A stretch of DNA of 10,916 nt from Burkholderiaceae bacterium (GTDB lineage: Bacteria > Pseudomonadota > Gammaproteobacteria > Burkholderiales > Burkholderiaceae), in contig CANHLB010000037.1 in assembly GCA_947461335.1 (NCBI GenBank), positions 1 through 10,916 on the forward strand. The letters run 5' to 3'. This document shows, one piece after another, positions 1-6,507 of the stretch (positions are counted from its first letter, which is position 1; each line of letters starts with the position of its first letter). The notes beneath the pieces were generated by a model. It ran no database searches, had not been told where the DNA came from, and was given only the letters and a program-made list of their open reading frames with translations. Position numbers and translations under genes: made by a program.

Positions 1-1472
1 CCATCACCGTGCTCACCGCTATACGCCCCTTTGTATTTGCGAACTAATTCTGAAGCTTCTTCCGCTACTGCGCGCATTTTCTGGGCGCCATCTCTGCGCA
101 TATCCAAAATAGGGCGCACATGCAAGGTGCCTACCGAGGCATGGGCATACCACGTGCCTCTAGACCCGTGCTTAGAGAACACCTCGGTTAATGCTTGGGT
201 GTAATCCGCCAAACTTTCTAATGGTACAGCGCAGTCTTCAATAAAGCTCACTGGCTTGCCATCGCCTTTAAGACTCATCATGATATTGAGACCCGCTTTA
301 CGCACTTCCCACAAATTCTTTTGTAGGGATGGGTCAGGCATGTTAACTACTGAACCTGGTAAGCCTAAGTCACTCATCAATTCTTGAAGGGCTTTGAGTT
401 TTTCTAGCAGTGGTGCATGCGCTTCACCAGAAAACTCCACCAACAATATTGCTTCAGGAGTCTGCGCAGTGTGATCGATTAAGGCAGTTTCGATGGTTTT
501 CTTAAAACTAGGATTACTACGTGCTAAATCAATCATGGTGCGATCAACTAACTCAACCGCAGTAGGACCCAGCTTGACAATATGCTGGGCGCTATCCATC
601 GCCTTATAAAAACTAGCAAAGTTCACAATACCAAGTACTTTGTGTTGAGGTAGTGGTGCTAATTTGAGTTTGAGGGATTTGAAATAAGCGAGCGTACCTT
701 CACTACCGACCAAGAGGTGTGAAAGATTAACGCTGCCATCTTTGGTGTAAGGTAACTCGCTTTGAGGGTGGAAGATATCAAGGTTATATCCCGCAACCCG
801 GCGTAGCACTTTCGGAAAGCGTGCTTCGATCTCAGGTTGCAATGTGTTAGCTAAGCCTTTTACAAAGTCGCCTAGTTCTTTAGCAACCCCAGAACTATTT
901 GCATAGTTAGCAAATTGACCAACTCTGCCATCCGCTAGCCAAGCATCAATACCCAAAACGTTATGCACCATATTGCCGTAAGCAATCGAGCGACTACCGC
1001 AAGAGTTATTGCCTGCCATACCACCAAGCGTGGCTTGTCCCCCAGTAGAAACATCTACTGGATACCATAGACCATATTGTTTGAGTGAGCTATTGAGATG
1101 ATCAAGCACCATGCCAGGCTCAACTTCTACATAGCCTTGATCAATATTGAGATCGAGAACATTTCTGAAATACTTTGAGTTGTCGATGACCAGTGCTGCG
1201 CCAGTAGTTTGACCGCACTGACTAGTGCCACCCCCACGAGGAAGCACTGGCACTCCAAGCTCTGCAGCAATCTGAATGCCACTGGCAATATCTTGTGCAG
1301 TTTTCGGTATAAAGACAGCGACTGGCATCGCTTGATAAATAGAAGCATCAGTAGCGTAACGACCGCGACTTGCGGCGTCTATCATCACTTCCCCAGAAGT
1401 TTCTTGGCGCAAACGTTTGGCTAATTGCGCTTGATCTACCATTAACTCTTTGAGATCGAGGGGTTTATTCAT
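1..1472 (-). CDS. FAD-linked 2-hydroxyacid dehydrogenase (D-lactate/glycolate oxidase type), 3' end outside window
   Basis: Partial gene, 490 complete codons seen, open with no stop from the ATG at 1472 to the left edge. Flavoenzymes of this type oxidise a 2-hydroxy acid (D-lactate, glycolate, D-2-hydroxyglutarate) to the 2-oxo acid. The N-terminal PCMH-type FAD domain is recognisable from PRGGGTSQCG (residues 78-87), GGMAGNNSCG (150-159) and GSEGTL (256-261). The C-terminal FAD-oxidase domain shows EDCAVP (412-417), HASVGTLHVRP (444-454) and SGEHGDG just at the edge. The wording around these motifs resembles the long FAD plus Fe-S fusion proteins of Burkholderiales (about 1000 residues, YdiJ-like) more than the roughly 500-residue GlcD, so an Fe-S half probably follows outside the window; this is inference. 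The start overlaps the stop of the upstream regulator gene as ATGA, which suggests an operon with coupled translation. No signal peptide is seen. The exact substrate cannot be told. Confidence 0.9.
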   Translation of the reverse strand, partial: MNKPLDLKELMVDQAQLAKRLRQETSGEVMIDAASRGRYATDASIYQAMPVAVFIPKTAQDIASGIQIAAELGVPVLPRGGGTSQCGQTTGAALVIDNSKYFRNVLDLNIDQGYVEVEPGMVLDHLNSSLKQYGLWYPVDVSTGGQATLGGMAGNNSCGSRSIAYGNMVHNVLGIDAWLADGRVGQFANYANSSGVAKELGDFVKGLANTLQPEIEARFPKVLRRVAGYNLDIFHPQSELPYTKDGSVNLSHLLVGSEGTLAYFKSLKLKLAPLPQHKVLGIVNFASFYKAMDSAQHIVKLGPTAVELVDRTMIDLARSNPSFKKTIETALIDHTAQTPEAILLVEFSGEAHAPLLEKLKALQELMSDLGLPGSVVNMPDPSLQKNLWEVRKAGLNIMMSLKGDGKPVSFIEDCAVPLESLADYTQALTEVFSKHGSRGTWYAHASVGTLHVRPILDMRRDGAQKMRAVAEEASELVRKYKGAYSGEHGD

Positions 1473-2155
1473 TTGACTGTCTCTGCTAGCTTAGCTTCCG
1501 CTTTGAGTAATTGCACTACAACATCGCGTTTATTCTGTACGTGCTGAATCATGATTCTCCGCATACGGGCACTATCTCTGGCCTTGAGAGCATCGAGCAT
1601 CTCTTGATGTTCTTCAACGGCCTTTTCCCATTTGACTCCATCTTGATTGGATCTAAAGCGTAAGGCTTCAATGCGGGCATTGACTTGAGAGAAGAGTTGC
1701 GCAAGTACTGGATTATTTGCCGCTTGATTAATCAAATGATGAATCCGTAAGTTCAGCTTGTAATAAGTCGATAAATCACGGCGTGCATAAGAGGCCATCA
1801 TTTCATATTGAAGGGCTTCTAGTTCAGAGAGGATGGCATCACTAATATTGTTTGCAGCTAGCTCTCCTGAAAAACCTTCTAGATCTGCAATCACATTAAA
1901 GGTGTGAATCACATCCTCAAGGCTGAGTTGCACCGCGATTGCACCACGGTTAGCAATGAGCTCAACCAAGCCATCTGCAGCTAAGCGCCGAATTGCTTCA
2001 CGAATAGGAGTGCGAGATACATGCAAACTCTCGGCTAATTCCCGCTCATTGAGTTTGCTACCAGGGGCAATCTTGCCTTCCACCAAAAGCTGTCTGAGCT
2101 TTTGGAAGATGGCCTCATGTAAGTTTTGTGAATTAGGCTGTTCTAGCGCTGCCAT
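1469..2155 (-). CDS. GntR-family transcriptional regulator, FadR/FCD subfamily
   Basis: A 228-residue DNA-binding regulator. The N-terminal winged helix-turn-helix spans about residues 11-75, with the recognition segment LHVSRTPIREAIRRL (44-58) typical of GntR proteins. The C-terminal all-helical FCD effector domain covers about 84-210. Its likely metal or ligand site is N135, H139, H183 and H205; many FCD proteins have Asp where N135 stands. FCD regulators commonly sense small organic acids (lactate, glycolate, sugar acids). The ATG at 2155 is supported by AGGAAA (complement of 2163-2168), 7 bases upstream. Its stop overlaps the FAD oxidase start (ATGA), and the aminotransferase gene lies divergently, so it probably controls both directions. 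A perfect TTTGTATACAAA palindrome 24 bases upstream of its own start suggests autoregulation. The family is certain; the effector and the sign of control are not known. Confidence 0.95.
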   Translation of the reverse strand: MAALEQPNSQNLHEAIFQKLRQLLVEGKIAPGSKLNERELAESLHVSRTPIREAIRRLAADGLVELIANRGAIAVQLSLEDVIHTFNVIADLEGFSGELAANNISDAILSELEALQYEMMASYARRDLSTYYKLNLRIHHLINQAANNPVLAQLFSQVNARIEALRFRSNQDGVKWEKAVEEHQEMLDALKARDSARMRRIMIQHVQNKRDVVVQLLKAEAKLAETVK

Positions 2156-2178
2156 ACTATAGTTTCCTGAGCCCTAAA

Positions 2179-2190
2179 TTTGTATACAAA
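2179..2190. promoter_or_regulatory. Operator-like palindrome O1 (TTTGTATACAAA)
   Basis: A perfect 12-base palindrome with a GTATAC core, 24 bases upstream of the GntR-family start codon. GntR/FadR-type regulators typically bind short palindromes with GT...AC half-sites, so it is the likely autoregulatory operator. The same 12 bases recur inside O2. Confidence 0.7.
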
Positions 2191-2210
2191 AATATCAATA
2201 ACCCATCATA

Positions 2211-2250
2211 AAGCATAAATATAGCCTTTAAGCACTAAATATAGGCTTTA
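2211..2250. repeat. Two-copy AT-rich tandem repeat, 20-base period, between the two operators
   Basis: The copies AAGCATAAATATAGCCTTTA (2211-2230) and 2230-2250 differ by one inserted C and one C/G change. The shared core TAAATATAG recurs exactly 20 bases apart (2216-2224 and 2236-2244), about two helical turns. The midpoint of the two cores (2230) is within two bases of the midpoint between O1 and O2 (2231.5). It may be a bendable loop apex, a second protein site, or simple AT-rich sequence. Confidence 0.55.
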
Positions 2251-2269
2251 TTTCAAGGTTTTATATAAA

Positions 2270-2287
2270 TATTTTGTATACAAAATA
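2270..2287. promoter_or_regulatory. Operator-like palindrome O2 (TATTTTGTATACAAAATA)
   Basis: A perfect 18-base palindrome that contains all of O1's 12 bases. Its centre is 94 bases from that of O1, close to nine helical turns, so a regulator bound at both sites would sit on the same DNA face. It ends 64 bases before the aminotransferase start codon. Its greater symmetry suggests it may be the stronger site. Confidence 0.75.
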
Positions 2288-2351
2288 GAAAATTGGCAAA
2301 AATTGTCTTACACTAAGAGGATTATTTAACCCAAAACCAGCGAGACACAAC

Positions 2352-3536
2352 ATGCTCAAACTTGATAACCACGCATCTGGACGCCATTTTTTACATATTC
2401 CGGGCCCCAGTCCGGTTCCGCCACGCGTTTTGCGTGCGATCAGCTATCAAACAATTGACCATCGTGGCCCTGAGTTTGGACAGTTTGGTTTAAAGGTGTT
2501 GGATGGCATTAAAAAGATTTTTAAGACCACCCAACCCGTCATTATTTATTCAGCTTCCGGCACTGGTGCGTGGGAAGGCGCTTTAGTCAATGTGCTGAGC
2601 CCTGGTGACAAAGTTTTGTTTTATGAAACCGGTCAATTTGCAAACTTGTGGCGTGCACTTGGTAAGCGCCTTGGTCTTGATGTTGAAGTCGTCGGCAAAG
2701 CTGGACAAGATTCTTGGCGCTGGGGTGTCGATGCTTCAGTGATTGAAGAGCGTTTACGCAAAGATACTGGGCACGAGATCAAAGCAGTTTGCGTAGTGCA
2801 TAACGAAACCTCCACTGGGGTTACATCGAATATTGCGAACGTACGCAAAGCAATTGATTCATTAAAACATCCAGCCTTATTACTCGTAGATAGCGTATCT
2901 GGCTTAGGTTCTGCGGACTACGAGCATGACAAGTGGGGCGCTGATGTGACTATTTCGGGTTCACAAAAAGGCTTGATGCTGCCGCCAGGTCTTGGCTTTA
3001 ATGCTTTGTCACCAAAAGCAATTGAGGCAAGTAAGAACAATAAAATGCTCAAAGCCTACTGGGCTTGGGATGAAATCCTCGAGTCAAATAAAAATGGTTT
3101 CTGGCCGACAACACCAAGTACCAATCTCATGTATGGATTGCATGAGGCAATGGATATGATGATGGCTGAAGGACTCGATACGATTTTTGCTCGTCATCAA
3201 CGTTTAGCTGCAGCTTGTCGTGAAGCGGTGAATGCTTGGGGTCTAGAGATTCAGTGCCAAGATAAGGATTCCTATTCACCTGTGCTCACTTGTATTGCTA
3301 CACCGGAAGGCATGGATGCCGATGTGCTGCGTAAACATGCTTTAGAGAAGTTCAATCTCTCTTTGGGTACGGGCCTTGGCAAGATCAAAGGTAAGGCATT
3401 CCGTATTGGTCATCTGGGCGACTGTAATGAATTGAACCTCATGGCCGCCTTAAGCGGAGTGGAAATGAGTTTGGGCTCCATGGGCTACAAACCTAAGGCA
3501 AGTGGGGTAGTGGCAGCCCAAGAGTTCTTGAAATAA
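2352..3536 (+). CDS. Serine--glyoxylate / alanine--glyoxylate aminotransferase (PLP class V)
   Basis: A 394-residue pyridoxal-phosphate enzyme of the AGT/SGAT group, the usual length for the family. It is expected to move the amino group of serine or alanine to glyoxylate, giving glycine plus hydroxypyruvate or pyruvate, in the cytosol. The N-terminal FLHIPGPSPVPPRVLRA (13-29) and DHRG (36-39) are typical. SASGTGAWEGAL (67-78) forms the phosphate-binding turn, D180 in LLVDSVSGLG should hold the pyridine nitrogen, and K206 in SGSQKGLMLPPG is the Schiff-base lysine. TPSTNLMYGL (254-263) and R351 in FRIGHLGD, the substrate carboxylate contact, are also present. The start has a weak purine stretch (CGAGA, 2341-2345) and fits the family N-terminus. 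It diverges from the GntR regulator and is followed by a GlcG-like gene, which points to glycolate/glyoxylate use. SGAT versus AGT cannot be decided from sequence alone. Confidence 0.93.
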   Translation: MLKLDNHASGRHFLHIPGPSPVPPRVLRAISYQTIDHRGPEFGQFGLKVLDGIKKIFKTTQPVIIYSASGTGAWEGALVNVLSPGDKVLFYETGQFANLWRALGKRLGLDVEVVGKAGQDSWRWGVDASVIEERLRKDTGHEIKAVCVVHNETSTGVTSNIANVRKAIDSLKHPALLLVDSVSGLGSADYEHDKWGADVTISGSQKGLMLPPGLGFNALSPKAIEASKNNKMLKAYWAWDEILESNKNGFWPTTPSTNLMYGLHEAMDMMMAEGLDTIFARHQRLAAACREAVNAWGLEIQCQDKDSYSPVLTCIATPEGMDADVLRKHALEKFNLSLGTGLGKIKGKAFRIGHLGDCNELNLMAALSGVEMSLGSMGYKPKASGVVAAQEFLK

Positions 3537-3555
3537 TCATTTTTTAGCATTGAAG

Positions 3556-3600
3556 AAGGGGTGGGGCTAGATCCTCAGGGTCAATCGGGCTACACCCCTT
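3556..3600 (+). other. Branched inverted repeat / possible mRNA hairpin in the aminotransferase to GlcG-like gap
   Basis: AAGGGGTG (3556-3563) pairs perfectly with CACCCCTT (3593-3600). Inside it, GATCC (3570-3574) can pair with GGGTC (3578-3582, one G-U pair) over a TCA loop. No T-run follows on either strand, so it is not a standard intrinsic terminator. It could be a weak terminator, an mRNA 3'-end stabiliser or a structured spacer. Confidence 0.4.
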
Positions 3601-3605
3601 ATAAT
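3600..3605 (+). promoter_or_regulatory. Possible -10 box (TATAAT) upstream of the GlcG-like gene
   Basis: A perfect TATAAT directly abuts the hairpin's right arm, 62 bases before the GlcG-like start codon. No good -35 hexamer is found 16-18 bases upstream (AGGGTC/GGGTCA), and there is no extended -10 TG. It may give the downstream genes a promoter of their own, or be chance. Confidence 0.3.
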
Positions 3606-3667
3606 TCAAGTACTTATATAGAAGTGCATTGTTTAAATACACCTTATTCGAGACAGAAAGATAAAAC

Positions 3668-4075
3668 ATGTTAGCGACTAAACCTTACTTAACCCAAGCT
3701 GATGTTCAAAAGATTTTGAATGCAGCTGATCAACATGCGGCTAAAAATAATTTTGCAGTGACGATTGCTGTTTGTGATGATGGCGGTCATATGTTAGGTT
3801 TGATTCGTCGTGATGGTTGCGCTCCTGTGTCTTCTTACATTGCACAAGAGAAGGCCCGGACTGCAGCAATGGGTAAACGCGAGAGTCGTGTTTATGAAGA
3901 AATTATTAATAACGGTCGTACATCTTTTTTATCTGCCCCACATATTACGGGCATGCTAGAGGGTGGCGTTAATATCGATGTAAATGGATTCACCATCGGC
4001 GCAGTCGGCGTTTCCGGCGTTAAATCGGCGGAGGATGCTGAAACCGCTAAGGCCGGCATTGCCGCCATTCTGTAA
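3668..4075 (+). CDS. GlcG/HbpS family (DUF336) small protein, haem-binding-like
   Basis: A 135-residue protein, the full usual length for the GlcG/HbpS family. Typical features are an N-terminal helix (ADVQKILNAADQHA, 11-24), the strand pair FAVTIAVCDDGGHMLGL (29-45), the helix IAQEKARTAA (58-67), and the Gly-rich end FTIGAVGVSGVKSAEDAE (108-125). Members form oligomers; the Streptomyces HbpS binds haem, while GlcG sits in the E. coli glycolate operon with unproven biochemical function. No signal peptide is seen, so it is probably cytosolic. It lies 131 bases after the glyoxylate aminotransferase and 6 bases before the helicase gene. Its presence next to an oxidase, an aminotransferase and an FCD regulator supports a link to 2-hydroxyacid metabolism. 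Family certain, molecular role unknown. Confidence 0.9.
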   Translation: MLATKPYLTQADVQKILNAADQHAAKNNFAVTIAVCDDGGHMLGLIRRDGCAPVSSYIAQEKARTAAMGKRESRVYEEIINNGRTSFLSAPHITGMLEGGVNIDVNGFTIGAVGVSGVKSAEDAETAKAGIAAIL

Positions 4076-4081
4076 GTTACC

Positions 4082-5542
4082 TTGACAAATATTGCTACTG
4101 AAATAACACCTTCTACAGGGACTGGCGACACAGTCGTCCCTAGTTCCTCTCCCGAGGCTCCCCCAGCAACAATCACTTTTGCTGATTTTGGCTTAGACCC
4201 AAAGATTCAAAAGGCGGTATCCGAGCAGGGATACACCATTCCTACGCCCATTCAGGCGCAATCGATTCCACATGTATTAGCAGGCAGAGATTTGATGGGC
4301 GCAGCACAGACAGGCACTGGTAAAACAGCAGCCTTTGTATTGCCAATCATTCAACAGATTTTGCGTCATGCAAGTAGTAGTGCTTCACCTGCGCGCCATC
4401 CGATTCGTGCTTTAGTGCTCACGCCTACCAGAGAGTTAGCAGTGCAAGTGGCTGAGAATGCTGCGAGCTATTCCAAACACACTGATTTACGCGCTGCTGT
4501 TGTCTATGGTGGTGTCGATATGAAAGAGCAAGTGGCTATCTTGCGTAACGGCGTAGAGATCTTGATTGCGACACCAGGTCGTTTGCTTGATCATATTGGC
4601 TCCAAAGTGGCAAACCTATCCCAAGTAGAAATTCTGGTTCTAGATGAAGCAGATCGTATGCTCGATATGGGTTTCTTACCCGATTTGCAGCGCATCATTA
4701 ACTTGATTCCGGCGCAAAGACAAACGCTATTATTTTCTGCAACCTTCTCACCTGAAATTAAAAAACTGGCACAAAGTTATTTACGTACACCGGTCACTGT
4801 TGAGGTGGCGCGCCAGAACGCAGCCGCAGATACTGTCAAACAAGTGGTCCATATGGTGGCCTCAGCTGATAAGCAGCGTGCGATTGTCAAAGTACTAGAG
4901 GATCGTACGCGCCAAGGTTTATCGCGCCAATGCATCATCTTCACTAATAGTCGTCTAGGTTGTGCCAGACTGTCTCGTGCACTAGAGCGTGATGGCATCA
5001 AAGCCGGTGCGATTCATGGTGATAAGAGCCAAGGTGAACGCACCCTCACATTAGATGCATTTAAGTCAGGAGCTATTGAAGCTCTAGTAGCGACCGATGT
5101 TGCGGCTCGTGGCTTAGATATTCCAGATATGCCATGCGTCATTAATCACGAGTTACCTTATAGCGCTGAAGATTTTATTCACCGCATTGGTCGAACAGGT
5201 CGTGCTGGCAGTACTGGTGATGCTATAGCATTAGTAGACGCTAGTGAAAAACGCTTGCTTGATGACATTGAAAAATTGATGAAGCGAAAGCTCGATATCA
5301 AGCCTTTGCCTGAAGGAAATCCTGCACAAAGTAGAGCACCTACAAGTAGAGCTGCATCGAGCAGTTCTTCCTCTAGGGCTAGCGCTCCAGCAAAAATGTC
5401 AGATCCGTTTTTCTATCAGCCGTATGAGCCAAGTGCTTCTCCGCAATCTGCAGAAGGCGCAAAGCCAGAAGAGAAGAAGGTAGGAATTACTCCTGCCAAG
5501 CCACCGGTAGGTGCCTTATTGGGCGGCTTTAAAAAGAAATAA
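4082..5542 (+). CDS. rhlE: ATP-dependent DEAD-box RNA helicase, RhlE type
   Basis: A 486-residue RNA helicase expected to unwind short RNA duplexes in ribosome assembly or mRNA decay. All core motifs are intact: Q motif (F33-GYTIPTPIQ, about 33-58), motif I AQTGTGKT (75-82), Ia PTRELA (115-120), Ib TPGR (164-167), II DEAD (188-191), III SAT (219-221), IV IIFTNS (285-290), V ARGLDIP (342-348) and VI HRIGRTGR (367-374). IHGDKSQGERT (311-321) and DIEKLMKRK (395-403) fit RhlE better than other DEAD proteins. The tail (about 410-486) is disordered, with a Ser-rich stretch at 422-435 and a basic end GGFKKK. The start is TTG. It is the only workable start before the Q motif, because an in-frame TAA (the stop of the preceding gene) lies three codons upstream. 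Spacing of 6 bases suggests co-transcription with the GlcG-like gene, though the functions look unrelated. Confidence 0.93.
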   Translation: MTNIATEITPSTGTGDTVVPSSSPEAPPATITFADFGLDPKIQKAVSEQGYTIPTPIQAQSIPHVLAGRDLMGAAQTGTGKTAAFVLPIIQQILRHASSSASPARHPIRALVLTPTRELAVQVAENAASYSKHTDLRAAVVYGGVDMKEQVAILRNGVEILIATPGRLLDHIGSKVANLSQVEILVLDEADRMLDMGFLPDLQRIINLIPAQRQTLLFSATFSPEIKKLAQSYLRTPVTVEVARQNAAADTVKQVVHMVASADKQRAIVKVLEDRTRQGLSRQCIIFTNSRLGCARLSRALERDGIKAGAIHGDKSQGERTLTLDAFKSGAIEALVATDVAARGLDIPDMPCVINHELPYSAEDFIHRIGRTGRAGSTGDAIALVDASEKRLLDDIEKLMKRKLDIKPLPEGNPAQSRAPTSRAASSSSSSRASAPAKMSDPFFYQPYEPSASPQSAEGAKPEEKKVGITPAKPPVGALLGGFKKK

Positions 5543-5548
5543 AGTAGT

Positions 5549-6502
5549 TCATTCGCCTTTCCATGCACGAGTGGCTGCCAAGAGCCATTCTGCAATGGTG
5601 ATGTTCTCACCATCAGGCAAATTCCTTAATCCCAAATGTTGTGCCGCTTTGCGTAATTCTGCAAGTGATTGCTTATCATCTTGGGTATTGATCTGAGTTG
5701 CTAAAGTTTGTTTACTTAACTTCTCGCCATGCTCATCAAGTACTAGGGGTAGGTGCAAGTATTGTGGCGTGCGATAGCCCAATATTTTTTGTAGATGTAT
5801 TTGTCGTGCAGTATTGCTTAGTAAATCTTCGCCACGCACAATATGCGTAATGCCTTGCTTTGCATCGTCCACTACGACTGCCAGTTGATAAGTAAAGACA
5901 CCATCATTTCTGCGCAAAATAAAATCACCAACTTCTTTATCAAGATCTTGACTTTGAGGGCCCAGCGCTAAATCTTTAAACTCAATATGGCAATCTTGGG
6001 GTAGGGCAAGCCGCCAAGCTACTTTTGAGGTTTTGAGTAATTCTGGTGAATAAATCTCTGACTGATTTGGTCTACACGTTCCTGGGTAGACCATTTCCTG
6101 ATTGCGGGGCGTAAGTACACCCAATTTCGCTAGAGTACTTGCAATGTCTTGTCGGGAGCAGGTGCAGGGGTAAAGCAATTTGAGCTCATTTAGACGCTCC
6201 AAGGCTTGCTGGTAGAGCCCTTGGCGCTCCGATTGAAAGCTAAGCTCCTCGTCCCAAGAAAGGCCACAAGCGAGCAGTTGGGCTTGGATGTGCCGCTCTG
6301 CCCCCGGGATACATCTGGGGCTATCTAAATCCTCGATTCTGAGCAGCCATTTACCCCCATTTTTACGGGCATCTAGCCAGCTTCCAAGGGCGGTAAGCAA
6401 GGATCCCGCATGGAGCGGACCAGTAGGCGAGGGGGCAAATCGCCCGCGGTAGCCGTCGGCTGGGGATGAGGGATTTTTCAGAGTAGACACAGCTAAAATC
6501 AT
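5549..6502 (-). CDS. gluQ: Glutamyl-Q tRNA(Asp) synthetase
   Basis: A 317-residue truncated glutamyl-tRNA synthetase paralogue that lacks the anticodon-binding half, as GluQ proteins do (E. coli about 308). It activates glutamate and attaches it to the queuosine base at the wobble position of tRNA(Asp), not to the acceptor end. Visible are GRFAPSPTGPLHAGSL (20-35, HIGH-like signature), LLRIEDLDSPR (53-63), the zinc site C113, C115, Y139, C143 that marks this subgroup, and KLSKQ (261-265) in the KMSKS place. The ATG at 6502 is the most upstream possible start because an in-frame TGA lies at 6512-6514; a GTG at 6490 (Val5) is an alternative. It is convergent with the helicase gene (6-base gap) and head to head with dnaE, with only three bases between the two start codons. 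Confidence 0.94.
   Translation of the reverse strand: MILAVSTLKNPSSPADGYRGRFAPSPTGPLHAGSLLTALGSWLDARKNGGKWLLRIEDLDSPRCIPGAERHIQAQLLACGLSWDEELSFQSERQGLYQQALERLNELKLLYPCTCSRQDIASTLAKLGVLTPRNQEMVYPGTCRPNQSEIYSPELLKTSKVAWRLALPQDCHIEFKDLALGPQSQDLDKEVGDFILRRNDGVFTYQLAVVVDDAKQGITHIVRGEDLLSNTARQIHLQKILGYRTPQYLHLPLVLDEHGEKLSKQTLATQINTQDDKQSLAELRKAAQHLGLRNLPDGENITIAEWLLAATRAWKGE
6494..6499 (+). promoter_or_regulatory. Possible dnaE -10 box (TAAAAT) placed for a leaderless mRNA
   Basis: TAAAAT matches five of six bases of the -10 consensus and ends six bases before the dnaE ATG, so transcription would start at or next to the A of the ATG. No Shine-Dalgarno sequence is seen in the preceding 20 bases, and the box itself contains an in-frame TAA, which rules out an upstream start. 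No clear -35 hexamer is present. It lies inside the gluQ coding region. Confidence 0.35.
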
Positions 6503-6507
6503 CTCAT
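6499..6507 (-). other. Two-codon minigene (ATG AGA TGA) overlapping the gluQ start
   Basis: Read on the minus strand, an ATG at 6507-6505 is followed by AGA and a TGA that overlaps the gluQ ATG at 6502. GGGGTGA upstream (complement of 6512-6518) is better spaced for this ATG than for the gluQ ATG. It could tune gluQ translation by reinitiation, or be chance. Confidence 0.25.

Larger units (their letters stand above)
2156..2351. promoter_or_regulatory. Divergent regulatory region between the GntR regulator and the aminotransferase
   Basis: This 196-base, strongly AT-rich gap separates the two divergent start codons and must carry both promoters. It contains two GTATAC-centred palindromes (listed separately) and a tandem AT-rich repeat between them. 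For the plus strand, TACACT at 2309-2314 is a fair -10 box, but the segment at the -35 position (TAGAAA, 2286-2291) is poor. With a transcription start near 2321 the 18-base operator would be centred near -42, where class II activators bind, so activator dependence is possible. I could not fix a convincing promoter for the regulator gene on the minus strand. Confidence 0.6.

Noticed and set aside
2191..2206. IHF site in the divergent region (TATCAA followed by TAAC)
   Set aside because: The second half of the consensus (TTR after four bases) is missing.
2293..2308. TTGGCA-AAAA-TTGT as a sigma-54 (-24/-12) promoter upstream of the aminotransferase
   Set aside because: GG and the would-be GC element are ten rather than twelve bases apart, and the second element reads GT rather than GC.
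3556..3605. Intrinsic terminator after the aminotransferase
   Set aside because: The stem is good but the loop is long and no T-run follows on the plus strand; the six Ts at 3541-3545 and just before lie upstream and would read as As on the other strand.
3537..3667. Glycine riboswitch or other aptamer ahead of the GlcG-like gene
   Set aside because: The region follows a glycine-producing enzyme but shows none of the conserved glycine aptamer segments; only a simple branched stem is seen.
5340..5390. Microsatellite / phase-variation tract in the helicase tail
   Set aside because: The serine run is coded by mixed codons without a simple repeated unit long enough for slippage.
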